A DNA stretch of 64,000 nucleotides from Phoronis australis (Eukaryota; Phoronida; Phoronidae). Every line of letters starts with the position of its first letter. Position 1 is the first letter of the stretch. Under the pieces are notes generated by a model. That model ran no database searches. It worked only from the letters and a program-made list of their open reading frames with translations, and had not been told where the DNA came from. The translations under genes and the position numbers were made by a program. Positions 11,276 to 23,307 of this stretch are shown piece after piece. The stretch lies in contig NMRA01000122.1 in the NCBI GenBank assembly GCA_002633005.1, positions 496,820 through 560,819 of the forward strand, read 5' to 3'.

Positions 11276-13539
11276 GATTCTCTGTAGTTAGCACAGAAGT
11301 TTTGCAAAGTGTCTATAGCAATTTTCTAAAAATAATACGGCTTAATCTTTATTTGAACATCAAAAAATAATGAAAACTTTGATGAAAAATATGAGACATG
11401 GTTTAAAGACATTGTGTTTTCAGACAGTTCAAAAACATAAGAAATTGCTGAAAAACATAAATTTGTGTCGACAGTCAAACACTAAAACTTTAGGCACATT
11501 GCCCATGTCGATCACGATCACGTGATTCACTGTAGGTTGAGTTAAATGTAGGTCAGCAGGTCACCTTCGAATAAGTCATGGACAATGTTGTGTTTACGAC
11601 CCAATAAATTGCACCAAAACTGCACAGAAACATTCGGCAAGAATTGTGAGACAACATATCAGAACTTGGGTACGATTTGAAGAAATTTCTTTAAGTTTTG
11701 TTGAACTCATGACCAGTTTTCTAATCTAGACAATCCAGAGTTTGATTGGCAAACTTCAGTTGCAGGATTTAGGCTGCGGTTTTGTATTGAGTTTAAATTC
11801 GGCATGCTGTCGGCTCACACACGAGCTTCAAATCCTGACTCTAGTGTGGCATAACAACAAATAAAATATTCAGAACCTTGAAATGATACAAGAGACAACA
11901 TATTCATTTGACAGTGCATTTGGGTTGACAAATATAGGGTTACGCATTGTGAGAAAAACTAGAGGAAGATTCGAATTGATTGAAAGGTTGCACGAAAATA
12001 AAGTGTGCATGTTGGTGACAGCCCTTCCAAAAGAGTAATTTTTCACTAAAAAAACTATCTATACAAACTAATAAAATACTCAAACAGTTTGCTGCATGCA
12101 GAGCCCGTATCTCTAAAAATATCATTTTTGTGAAATATGGCTACACGTAACCTCAACCAGAATGTTTAAGGTAACGCAACAAATCTTGTTTTAAAAAATC
12201 CCAAATCAACATCTACATCACAGCAAACAAAGATGACTGTAACAATACAAGGATAGTTCAAACATGAATAGATTATTCATTATCATCATCGTGGTCATCA
12301 TAACCATTGTTCTGCTCTCTGTACTCAGGCTAAAAATAGCATAATTGGATCTAGTGTTCGCCAGAAACTCACCTTTTATAGATCGCCTGCTGGTATCACT
12401 TATCAAAAGCAACAAAAAAAATATTTATCAAAATGAACTGGTAATTTAGGGACAATCATCTCTTTTATGACCGTAATCAAATAAGAATGGTTTCCAATGA
12501 CAGGTCATGCTGTAATATATCATTGCACCAATACTAAAAAAACAGACCAGAACGAATTACGCTAAATTTTATTTTACTCATGGGCAGCGCAACACTGAAA
12601 AAAGTGGGGATGGGCTTGCCCCGTATGGTGCACCGCCCATGTTACTGAAAGAATTTTTCACATTGCAGGCAAGCTTATGTGAAGTTTACGACACAATATA
12701 GCGGACAAGTGAAATTTCATTTTGTCAAATTTCTCAACAAATATAACTTTCAGGAAAATCTATTTTGCTTTTAGCATAGCGTGTATGGTGTGGCTATTAC
12801 TAAAAAGCATTTGGTAAAATTTTGAGCATTTGCAACAATGTGGTAAAACTTTGAAAAATAGAAATATGTCAGTTTTAGCAATTATTTTGTCCCAAATTGA
12901 AGAATTTTTACACAGTGCGAAAACGTGCATCTGACCTAGATACATATGTTACATGAGTGACTAATTTAGGGTTACGGCCAAAATTTGTTCCTTGAATAGA
13001 ATAGTTAACGCTTGGAGACCTCCCGAGGTCCAAAGCCAAGTGGACAACTGTCAGGTATGGTGAAGCTGCACAATGGGATGGTAGTATGTGAGTATTCCCA
13101 CACACTAAGTATACGTGGATTACACCTGCCTTATCAGTCGCAGTACACAAGCCATTATCATGGCCACTTTGCAGTTTGCGAGCACACCTCGATAATGGCG
13201 GCGGGAAGTGAGATGCAAACTGTCATCAAACAGTTTCCGGTTATTCTATTATGTTGTGGGATTTAGACAGCGCACGGAAAAGGTAGCTGCATGGGAGGAA
13301 TGGGTAAACAACCTGCATCGTTGTAATTACAAAGTATGTTTACCAAAATGCAAAGAACAGATACCTTAGAATATGACCAATAACACCACATGATAGGCTT
13401 CCTTACCCACAGAAGGTAGAGCTAGGGATGGAACTATGCAAGCCAAGAAAATTATACTGGGGATCAGGGAAGGATGACCAATGAGGTGAGACTAAATATA
13501 ACAAAAGTAGTATGGTCTCCACTATTGTTTGGTATTGTC
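11276..13539. other. No recognisable gene
   Basis: AT-rich non-coding sequence. An ATGGCGGCGGGA start-like context near 13195 opens only a 23-codon frame with no donor. Confidence 0.4.
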
Positions 13540-13910
13540 TTGGCTACCTAACCTCAGCTGATCATGTAATGCAATGGTTTAGACTTGTAATAATCAGCCT
13601 TGACCTACCTTACCATGTAATGCTTTAGTTAGTCTGGACATATTAAGCACCACCTACCCTACTATGTAATGCATTTGTCTAGACATATTCAGCACCACCT
13701 ACCCTACTATGTAATGCATCAGTCTAGACATTCAGGGTCACCTACCCTAACATGTAATGCATTAGTCTCGACATATTCAGTACTATCTATCCTACTAAGC
13801 AATGCATTAGTCTACACTAATCAGGGTCACCTACCCTACTATGTAATGCATTAGTCTAGACATATTCAGCACCACCTACCCTACTATGTAATGCATTAGT
13901 CTAGACATAT
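13540..13910 (+). repeat. 45-bp minisatellite, left part
   Basis: About eight units of a 45-bp monomer containing CTACTATGTAATGCATTAGT and CTAGACATATTCAGCACCAC, degenerate at the left edge and near-perfect at the right. The array stops exactly at 13910 and resumes with the same monomer at 20608, so it was one array interrupted by a transposon. Confidence 0.9.
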
Positions 13911-16523
13911 CAGGCATATATCCAGGTTTCAAAACCCTACTCGCCAGCTGGACGAGTGAGCCAGAAAATCTACTCGCTCAGCCCGAAATTCAGTCGCCTG
14001 GCCGTTTGCGTCTGTCACCACAAACTTGCTGCCAGGGTCAATAAAAACCGTTTCGTGCGTTGATGTCACCATCTATTAGGGCTACCGTATTCGCCCAGGG
14101 TGCTTAGAAAAATTCATTTCGGAAGAGGAGCGCTTGTTGTAGCCTAAGGTGGTTGAAACCCGGTCTCCGACAACGGGTGAAATCAAATTTACGACCTGTG
14201 ACGTATCGATAACCTATGACAGACTTTCTACAAAACTGTGGTGCATTGCCATCAAACTTTGTTGTTAAATTATGATCTTTTTTTAAAAAAAACGTGCTGA
14301 AATCCCATGGCGAAAACTTGCCGACTGATGCGTTGCTGCCTTGCGATTGTCGATAGTGCAACTTGAATTCTTGAGTAAAGATACAGTTTTGACTCAACAA
14401 ATTAAAATGAATCCTCCTTAAAGGAGAATGCCACCCAAAATACAACGTATTTTGTATCAATTAAGATCGAGAAGTTCCACTCGATAAAAACAAGTACGGT
14501 TCTTTTACCTGTCAAAGTCGGCAGACGGAGGTGTTGAAATTAACCAATGACATCACAGGTTCGAACACAGTCTACTCAGCAGTTCACAACACGTTTACCG
14601 GTGTCAGCTTATCGGTTGAATTCATCATTTTACACCAAAAAATCAACAAAATTCGATATAAAACCCTTACAAATACATCGAGTTATTGAACAAATGTGTT
14701 GTTTTATTTCGCTGTTATGGATTTATAGGTATTGGAATGTACCATAGCCTACTAAGTTCGGTAGGCCAATTTACCAAGGTCGGTCGCGGGAGTTTTGGGC
14801 GCTGTTCAGTTATAAATTCGAATTATTTGTCCGTGAAATACAGACAGGAGAACATAGCTGTGTTGCAATTTTAGACTTGCGATTTTTTTCAGCTCTAAAC
14901 ATACAAAAACGCTCATTATCCCGGCCAGTGGGTCGGAACCCGATCAGGCCCGTCACGGCCGGCCTGAAAAACATCACGAACATAAACCAGCCAAAGTTAG
15001 AAACTAAACTTCCACTCACGAAAAGACTATACTAGTGAGCCAAAGATATAATGTGCACGTGATTATTTTGGTGAATTAGACACTGCAAATCTACTTACTA
15101 GCTTGTCGGGGGCCAGGAAGTCAGGTTACCCTTCCACAGCAAAACCGTCCTGGCAAAAGTTTCACAGTAAGAATGATTCGAATAATGTATGTGAATATCT
15201 AAATAAAGATTCCCCTAACATCTGACCATAGGATATACAATCAAGAATTAGCATGTGCTCACACGGCCAACACGTGGAGAATTTCTTGCTTACACTGGTG
15301 ACCCCTCAGATTCCCTAAGCCCCAGACAACTTTTAGGATGCCTATTCAGCACGCCCTTTGTATTGATGTAGATCTGAGCTAATGCAGTTGAAAGGTAATT
15401 GTTAGCATTACTGTCTCAACAATGGTTGTTGTTAGTACCCCCAATTTGGTTTTCTCTGACAATTACAGAGTTATAGCCTGTAACTCTGGAGAGTAGTTTT
15501 AACTTGGTACATTATAAATATTACAAAATGACTAAAAAGGTTAACTTGTGTTTATCTTCACAAGGGACCACTTCATCTTGGTTTTCTTTATTCAATTTTT
15601 AATGCTTCTGCCCACAGGGTTGATAATTTTTTATCTAAATTTTAAACTTGAAGTACCAAAACAGTGGTAGTTAAGTTCATTTTGAGCCCATCCCTAAACC
15701 TTACCACATTACACGTACAATCAACCTTTTACGTGTCATTAAAGTTTAATCTTTATTAGAACTCAAAGCATAAAATATATACAAAGTGCAAATATGGTGA
15801 TAACCAAACTGAAGATTTGAAATCCCTGGACAATTTCAGTTGCACTGACTATATAACTATTCTAGCTCTTCGTCAGCAATAAAAAATGAAAAGTGGGCAC
15901 AACAACTGTTTCCTGGTCAAAAATCTGGTTAAACTAGATTGAAAGAATATTAAAAAATGAATTCGTGTGATATTGTTAACTCTGATGCACCGAGTATATC
16001 GATACGCGCAGTAGTTTATCTTCAATCGAACCCAATGGTTGTAGATTTAGATTCTTAGTTCATCGATTTCTAAAAAATGGAAAACTGTACTTGGTTGTTT
16101 TTTCCAGCTGAATACCGCCGTGGTGTTCGTTTACAATGAAAATTAGTGGTTAATGCATTTTGAAAATTCGGCATTATGTACAGTCAGAGATGTTTAATAT
16201 AGTTTATGGTCGGATAATTACATTTAATTGGGTCTTGCTCGCATTGGGCAATGCGGTCATCACAATTGTACCTCATTCCAGCACCGCGCTCTCTTTGATC
16301 CAGTGGTACAAGCCGCTCAGGACGATCAGTGAAAATTCCCGCAAAAATCTTTAGAAATGATCGAACTCCTTGTAAGCGTATTATTCACGGTATGAAGGTG
16401 CCTGGTCAATTTAGTTTATTGCATCTTTTTTCAGTTTTATATAAGCATTGCTTAGGGTGACAATAATTCATTTTGAAACATAGCGCACAATAATAAACGT
16501 CAACTGTGACAACTCACAATCCC

Positions 16524-16859
16524 GACTTAGATGAGTGGTCATCCGACGAAGACTTCACAGGTCGATCGTTAGGTTTCACAAACCGGAATTCACTGATCAA
16601 GAAATACAAGAGAGGCGCCGTGAATGTGCACAGACAACGGAACATACGAATAGTTCCGAAAACCGTTTGAAAGATTTGTCATGGTGTCAAACTGTGTGCT
16701 AACTGCACGATAATAGAAACAACTGACGATTGCGTTTGCAGCCACGAAATTCCGAAAGTGAAACGCCTTCTTGGAGAAGCGTAGATGTGTCTCATGGACC
16801 ATCCTGATTTTGCACCGCATCTAAAAGAAGTCTGCTTAGGGACTGGGAAAAAGAACTGA
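16524..16859 (+). pseudogene. P2X7 C-terminal-domain-like pseudogene
   Basis: Plus-strand pieces read DLDEWSSDEDF, TDQEIQERRRE, RLKDLSWCQ, LCANCTIIETTDDCVCSHEI and then MCLMDHPDFAPHLKEVCL. The order acidic leader, WCxxxxCxxC, E-T-D-x-C-x-C-x-x-E-I, then HPxFxxxxxxVCL is the zinc-binding cysteine pattern of the P2X7 receptor C-terminal (ballast) domain, which also occurs as stand-alone invertebrate proteins. Two frame breaks (near 16590 and 16690) and an in-frame TAG before the MCLMDHP segment make it non-functional. It lies inside the TTAA element and was presumably carried or captured by it. Confidence 0.7.
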
Positions 16860-17383
16860 CCAACACATCCTACACCCAGGGTCCAAACAGAAGCCTGATA
16901 AATAGAGTAAGTCATCAAACAGGTTATATAAAACGTTATGTTCTCATGCTTTGAATTAATTGTAATTGTTTATGTTTCCATTGCCAGCTACAATTCTCCA
17001 TAATCAAAAACTGATCAACAACCAATCCACGTTGTTTTGCCTCCTGCTTACCAAACCCAAACACACTAGGCACAACATCTGACTAATCATATTCTAGTCT
17101 CTTTTCTGCCCTGGCATGAGCTGTTTGGTAAGCCGGCATTCGATCGTCATGGAAATCACTGTAAAGACTAGCTTACCCAAATTTCGACCATTGTGCACAA
17201 TCACTGCTGAAAACCTCAAAAATGTGTACAATCTGAGCTCCAATGGTTACAATCACGAAAACCGAATGCAAGAGATAAATTCTTTCAAATTTGTACCAAC
17301 ACCACATGTTTTATTACACAGAAGAATCAACATCAAGTGGCCAAAGTTTTATTTTTGCAGCATGTACCAGTATAAGCAATTCT

Positions 17384-17757
17384 TTATGGCTTTGTCGACT
17401 TGTAATAGGCAGATTTCAATGACACGAGTTTTTGTTTTGGGTAGTTCCTCTGGTGTGCTTGTCCAGGTTGGGATTTCAGAACGAGAAGCGAGTCCAGCGT
17501 CTCGTTACCAAGTGACGCCCTTTGGTCAATTTTGTTCTTTCTAATGCAAGAAAAGACTCGTTCACAGGTTGCCTTGCCATGTGGAATCGTCAGGATTCTA
17601 AGCATAACATGTGAGAGATTCTTGAACCGAAAAATGTCTCCTGCATCTTTTATTTTGGCGATGTTCACCCACATTTGATCAATTGTTCCTGTGCAGTTAA
17701 TATCCTGGCAACTCTGGTATTCAGCAAATTCCAGTTGAACAGTATCACTTGATACTC
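17384..17757 (-). pseudogene. hAT-family C-terminal dimerisation domain fragment
   Basis: Minus-strand exon-like frame of about 124 codons, opening after an AG acceptor (17758-17760 on the plus strand) and ending at a stop at 17384. It contains RILTIPHGKATCERVFSCIR and KIDQRASLGNETLDSLLVLK, matching the hAT dimerisation motif: hydrophobic-P-x-S/T-x-A-x-x-E-R-x-F-S followed by an R-x-x-L-x-x-x-x-L-x-x-L-L pattern. The N-terminal BED and catalytic parts were not found. It may be the last exon of a transposase inside the TTAA element, or debris from an earlier hAT insertion. Confidence 0.7.
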
Positions 17758-18724
17758 CTGAAACATGAAAAATAAATGCAGGACTACAATAGTTTTACTT
17801 GGAAAAGAATGCCATCACATTTTGAGACAGCAGAAACCTAAGTAACCTGGAGCTTATAACTACAAAGGCTTAACTACAATATGCCAGTCTTTTTAAAGAT
17901 TAAAATCTTTAATTCTTAATTTTAAGTGGACAATTCTTTTAATTAAAGTGCACCCAAGTTTGTTAGAATATTCAAGACGAAACCAACCTTCTGGTAGCAA
18001 AGGCGGGTACTTCACCAGGAAATGAAAAAGTGAAAAGGGCACCCATAGAAATTAAAAACCTCAAAATATACCCCACTAACATTGTGAAAAGGCATTTTTT
18101 GTCGATATCTGTCAAAAACGTGGGTAAGGAATGGAGCAGGAACATGCCTGACTATTGATTAGTGAAAATCATACCCATAGAATACCTAACTGCATGAAGA
18201 TCATGCCCATAAAAGTACCTAAATTGACGAACACCCAACTCATAGAAATACCAAAAATCAGCAGAAACCCCACCCATGATGGGCAGCACATATGTACCCA
18301 CCAATATAATGAGTGCCCCACCCCCCTGGTCGGCAGTACCCTGGAAGTTGCCTATCGTCTAAGCTGTGCATTCAAAGCCACCCTGTCGCCCGTGCACTGT
18401 GCTAAAACGATCCTGAAAACGTTCGACCTTGTCTTGATGCAAAATAATATCATATGAACCAAAGAAAGTATGACACTATCAACATTTGAACTGTTGGACT
18501 ACTACACTAAAGTTTTGCAAAACAAACTGAAAATATACACTCAAATCCACGCTGTCGTTGTCGAAGGCATAACCAGACGCTTCCGCTGAGAAAATCAGGC
18601 CCGACTAATTATTACACTAATAGCACCAATAAAAGAGCGAGTTTATTTCATCCCAAAAGTGGGAGAAACACATAAACAAAAGACATAGGTCGGAATTATG
18701 ACAAACTGTTTTTATAATTGCCGA

Positions 18725-19036
18725 TCATTTACTCGCAGTATAATTTGACAAAGTTACTATTAATATCAATAAGCCAGTTCTACATGCGTACGGTATCCTA
18801 GTGGACAAGCTGTGAACTAGGTCGGCACGAAATCGCCGATGTGGATTCATATCTACCCAGGATTTCCCGTGAAAATTTTCAACAGTGTGTTGGCGGGACC
18901 CCGGCCGATCGGACACGTTATGTGCCGCAAAAACATATATGATGCGCCCCTGCAAAAATAGGGATAAACAGTGAAATAATATACGAAGAAAACGAACTTG
19001 TGGATAATAATATTTTATTAACAATGAACTTGACAC
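18725..19036 (-). other. Unrecognised 103-codon frame in the TTAA element
   Basis: An AG acceptor (tract TTTTTGCAG, near 18953) precedes GRIIYVFAAHNVSDRPGS and a frame that stays open to 18725. There is no family resemblance I can name. It may be an exon of the element's own gene, on the same strand as the hAT fragment. Confidence 0.2.
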
Positions 19037-20607
19037 TCACTCGTGAATTGCGTACCATTACAAAGTGGTTTCGTATAGCGTAGGATCGCATAAAAAATCA
19101 TACGATTATACGCCTGTTTTGTACAAGTAAACACTGGTATGACTAGATAAAATGCCAGCCACAGACACGGAGAAGTTTCGTGGCCTCATACTTAATTGGT
19201 ATTACAGTGTACTTTTCATTCTTCACTACCACAAAACACTTCCGAAGCATTATATGCTCTCGAGGAAATCAAAAAAAAACAATATACCTGCTTTCCTCGT
19301 AGCTTCATAGTTCGCACAAGCGGGAACGATACACCACCCCATAGTGGCACTCACTCTGAAGAAGAACCACTGATGTCGCTGATTTCTCACCTTCCTCATA
19401 GGTTAACGTGACACCTCTCGGTGAGGTGAGATCGGCCGTATATGAGGTGATGTGGATATAGACCGATAAAGACGGTAAAAAAGACAGGTGGCATTCTCCT
19501 TTAAGTTTTCCAAATAGCGTACTTAAAATTTTTAAGTTCCTGTGGAGTCGGGATTAACCGCAGTTCAAATCTGGGCAAGATCGCACACCGCAACAAGCAA
19601 AAAATCTGGAAGAAAACACATGTTGTTGTCATGTGACGTTTGTTTTGAAGTTTGTCTGCAGGTGTGCGCCGAGTGAGCGAGCGTGTGCGTGTCATCAGAG
19701 TTCATGTGCCAGAGTCGGTAGCAGGCCCACATACTAACGTATAAGCGGGCCCTAGCGCGCCCTTCTTGGCCACGTGCTCATTAAAACTGGTCAAGTTTCG
19801 ATTCGCGGTTTTTACGGTTTTTACGTGTACAAAAGTAATCTGCATTCCTGTTGAGGGAGAAGAGCTGTACAGGAAAGATAACAATACAATTCCGTTGACA
19901 AATACACTGCTTCTGTTCTGAAAGACCTGGCCATAGTGGGACATGTTCCTCGCAAGATCAGCAGAACTTTTGCGTTCTTTTTGAAGTGTACAGCCACAGC
20001 TAAACACCGACATAGCGGCGAGGCTCGTGGGTCTAGAAATTCCGCACACAATGATTTTTCAGGACTGTCGGATATTATTGATAAATTGAAGACATTACTG
20101 TAGAATTTTAGAACTGTAGGTAAAGCATCTTTCGCATATGTTCATCAGGACTGGACTCTATTTTAGCGAAGTCTGAAAATGAGATAGGGGCACGGGTGCT
20201 TATCAGTCCAAGAATAATGGTATTTCACTTGCTGCAAGCAAACGGACTGGTCTTCCACCTTTCCTCCCTTTTCTTTGTTTCGGACTAGTCCACTAATTCC
20301 TTTGTGCATGACCACACACTGTGTTCTTTTGTCTAGACGAATCGCGTAACGGGCGACATATACTGAATCGGTAGGATCGCACTGCACTGATCTTTTTTAC
20401 TGCCGGAGCATCAACATGCTGACTAAACTGAACCTTAAAATTCAGCACAAGGAGGAGAATATTTATTCATGTTCATCTGTGAAACGATAGTGTTTTTGTG
20501 CTCTGAAAATTCCCTCACCACCTGTGCGAACGGCAAGTGAACTTCTACTCGTCCAGCGCCATTTTTACTCGCATTGGCGACTGGGCGAGTGGCGAAGTAT
20601 ATCCCTG

Positions 20608-21145
20608 CATATTTAGCACCAGCTACACTACTATGTAATGCATTAGTCTAGACATATTCAGCACCTACTATCCTACTATGTAATGCATTAGTCTAGGCAT
20701 TCAGGGTCTGACCTACCCTACTATGTAATGCAGTAGTCTAGACATATTCAGGATCACCTACCTACTACGTAATGCATTAGTCTGGACATATTCAGCACCA
20801 CCTACCCTACTATGTAATGCATTAGTCTAGACACATTCAGGGTCACCTACCCTACTATGTAATGCATTAGTCTAGACATATTCAGGGTCACCTACCCTAC
20901 CCTGTAATGCATTAGTCTAGACATATTCAGGGTCACCTACCCTACTAACAATAATGCATTAGTCTAGACATATTCAGCTCACCTACCCTACCCTGTAATG
21001 CATTAGTCTGGACACATTCAGCGTCACCTACCCTACCTAGTAAAGCATTACTCTGGACATATTTAGGGTTCCAATTACCCAACCATGTAATGCATTAGTC
21101 TAGACATATTCAGCACCACCTACCCTACCGTATAATGGGCTTGCA
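20608..21145 (+). repeat. 45-bp minisatellite, right part
   Basis: About twelve units of the monomer seen at 13540-13910, beginning with the CATAT duplication. Variant units carry GGGTCACC in place of GCACCACC, and the array decays at the right edge. The two halves together hold about 20 monomers. Confidence 0.9.
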
Positions 21146-22146
21146 ATATACAGGGTTCCCTTCTCTACCCATAAGTTAAGTAGAAGAGATTGAAATACTG
21201 ACCCTGACTAACAATTCAAAGTCTGGGTACACCAAACTGCATTACGCCAAGTTCCAGGTTTTGCATATCCTGAGAGCAGACCTTTATCTAACAGACTCTA
21301 ATATTTAAATACCACGGCTAAGACGCCCTGTTTAGCATTTAGACAACTTAGTAAGTAAACAGGTAAGCATTATTGTCTCTTTAAACATGCTCGACTCAGC
21401 TCTGGTAAATAATAATATAAAGTTAAGACATGATATGCTACCGTAGATACGATATACTTCATTGCAGACCCATGTACAGTAATAAACTACACCACTATGG
21501 GCAATTTGATGCAGTCACAGGTCACGACACTTTGGGAAATTGGGAAACCCATTTTAGACTGTCTTGCTATTTTTGAAATGGTGGATGGACCCCTCTGAGA
21601 GTGATCACGTTAATAAAACAGACCTACAGCCAAGGTATTCACTGCTCTCCCGATTAAATAAAAATCTTGTCCAACGTGAAGATAAGAAGACTCCATGTGA
21701 TCAATGAAACCCTCACGCCAACATCATGGAAAGATGCACTGACCAGAGACAGTCACTAAGGCAAGCAGAGCACCAGGACTTGATTAGAGACATCATATCT
21801 GTTTAATAGGCCAGTTAGTTTACAAATTTAGCAAGTACAGTAAATAAACAGTAACCCAGAGATAAGAATCTCATGTACTAGATCAAACGGAAGACAGGAA
21901 ATGCCATGGTTTGCCTGACCAGAGAGTACAAATAACCTTCTTGTAATAACTGTTTCTCAATTTATCCAAAGCTAGCGCATAAACCACAACCTCAAAAGGA
22001 AACCATAGAAGGCAGAGCCAGAATCAAAATAGACCACTGAAGATTTGAACATAGTTGGGAAATTGAAGTCAGACATTTGAAAACTTAGAATACTGATAAG
22101 AAAACAAACTTGATATAAGAAATCATAAAAGATTAGTCATTAACAC
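21146..22146. other. No recognisable gene
   Basis: AT-rich non-coding DNA without long frames. Confidence 0.4.
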
Positions 22147-22278
22147 GTAGAAAATTAAATCAATTACAGGACTTACGATTGAGTTGGCTACATTGCATCC
22201 TCCTCTCGATGACTTCAGCAGGCCTCCTCGAGAGGACGCAACGTAGCCAAAAGTTCAGTAATTGATTTAATTTTCTAC
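22147..22278. repeat. 132-bp hairpin (foldback) element
   Basis: The arms start with GTAGAAAATTAAATCAATTA on the left and end with its reverse complement at 22278. Inside, TTGGCTACATTGCATCCTC pairs with GAGGACGCAACGTAGCCAA, with a loop of about 20 bases. The left arm carries about 7 unpaired bases between the two stem blocks. It could be a minimal MITE or a foldback element; no clear target duplication is visible. Confidence 0.85.
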
Positions 22279-23144
22279 ATATTATTACTCAACTGGATGA
22301 CTGAAAGTATTCATAGCATTATTATATCCAACTATGGACACGACGTCCTAAGATCTGTTCGTCATTTTATTAGTCATTAGCATTGATTGAGATTTTCAAA
22401 GACAAAGTACCGTATCTCTTTATATTTAAATGGGGGCTCCATTTGCCAATCTAACACTACAAACTTCCTAAGTCAGAATTGTTCATAAAAAAATCAGAAA
22501 GGCTCAATCATAATACCCTGCCTCAAGAGGCCAACCTGTGTGCCGAATATTGGGGATGAAAGGGGTAAATTGGTCATTACCCAGCACACGAGACAACCGA
22601 AATTTTCCGTCAAAAAAACAAAAAAACATGCTATCTTAACGATGTTGGAAAACATTTGCCTGATTTTCACTTCAGATATTTCATTTTTTTCATTTTCGGC
22701 TCTTGCTAAGAATTTTGCCAGGATCCATTTAGCCAGTTCATGTTACGCTAAGCCGCAAGCCCTGCACACACAAGTTTAGGGATGTTGCATTAATCAAACT
22801 ACTAGCATGTATTTAAAGGGCACATGGGAGTCAAGTACTATTATTAGATTACATTCATTCGCTTACACCCATTTTTTAAATTTAATCAACGGAGATGCAC
22901 CAGTAATCAGTGTGTGGATGAAGTTACTTGCAATATCTTGACTGACTGCTCTTCCAAACAGTAGGATATAATGAGGATAGTGACTTATGAGTTGGAAACA
23001 ACAACCAGTGAATACTTACGCAATCCCTACAATTAATGTAACAAAGTCACCAGATCACTGCGCTAGATCCCTAATTATGTACAGCATGAGTCATTGTGTG
23101 CTAATGGAGCAGATCAACTCTAACAAGTGTTCCTGAAACACCAG
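22279..23144. other. No recognisable gene
   Basis: Non-coding, AT-rich. Confidence 0.4.
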
Positions 23145-23307
23145 TGTACAAGAACAGTCAAGTGTCCCACAAATTGTGGTGAAGACACCACAAAGAAATA
23201 ACAAGAGGGTGATAGTAATATCAGGAATGGAACAGATCAGTTGGGAGACAAGTGACAGCCTGGACAGTTTGCTCAACAGTGGTCAGCCACAACCCTCTGG
23301 TCACTGA
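23145..23307 (+). CDS. Candidate terminal exon, unidentified protein
   Basis: After a CCAG acceptor (AG at 23143-23144) one plus frame is open for 53 codons to a TGA at 23305. It reads QSSVPQIVVKTPQRNNKRVI, then MEQISWETSDSLDSLLNSGQ. The Ser/Gln/Pro-rich, hydrophilic composition resembles a transcription-factor tail. A stop lies just upstream of the acceptor, consistent with an exon edge. No upstream exon was identified, and the opposite strand is also open over part of it, so this is tentative. Confidence 0.25.

Larger units (their letters stand above)
14418..19504. mobile_element. TTAA-target DNA transposon nested in the previous element
   Basis: TTAA (14418-14421), then AGGAGAATGCCACC; at the other end GGTGGCATTCTCCT, then TTAA (19501-19504). 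The 14-bp terminal inverted repeats are perfect. The copy of the host element at 37 kb lacks this block at the matching position, an empty site that proves insertion. TTAA targets are typical of piggyBac and Kolobok elements; an AGG-type terminus leans to Kolobok, but no diagnostic transposase was seen. Inside are a P2X7-like pseudogene and a hAT dimerisation fragment. Confidence 0.85.
13911..20607. mobile_element. CAGGGATATA-end DNA transposon, copy 1 (interrupted)
   Basis: The left end reads CAGGCATATATCCAGG and the right end GTATATCCCTG, inverted relative to one another. Both sides are flanked by CATAT (13906-13910 and 20608-20612), a 5-bp target duplication in minisatellite DNA. Both subterminal regions carry clustered CTCGCC/GGGCGAG words. 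Without the nested TTAA element it is about 1.6 kb, similar to the 1.74-kb copy at 36937-38679. CAGGG ends suggest a hAT-like, non-autonomous family, but no transposase ORF of its own is visible. Confidence 0.85.

Noticed and set aside
17116-17544. 142-codon plus-strand ORF
   Set aside because: Its second half is antisense to the hAT dimerisation fragment, whose motif match is clear.
13540-21145. CRISPR-like array
   Set aside because: The 45-bp units are contiguous with no unique spacers; it is a minisatellite in eukaryotic DNA.
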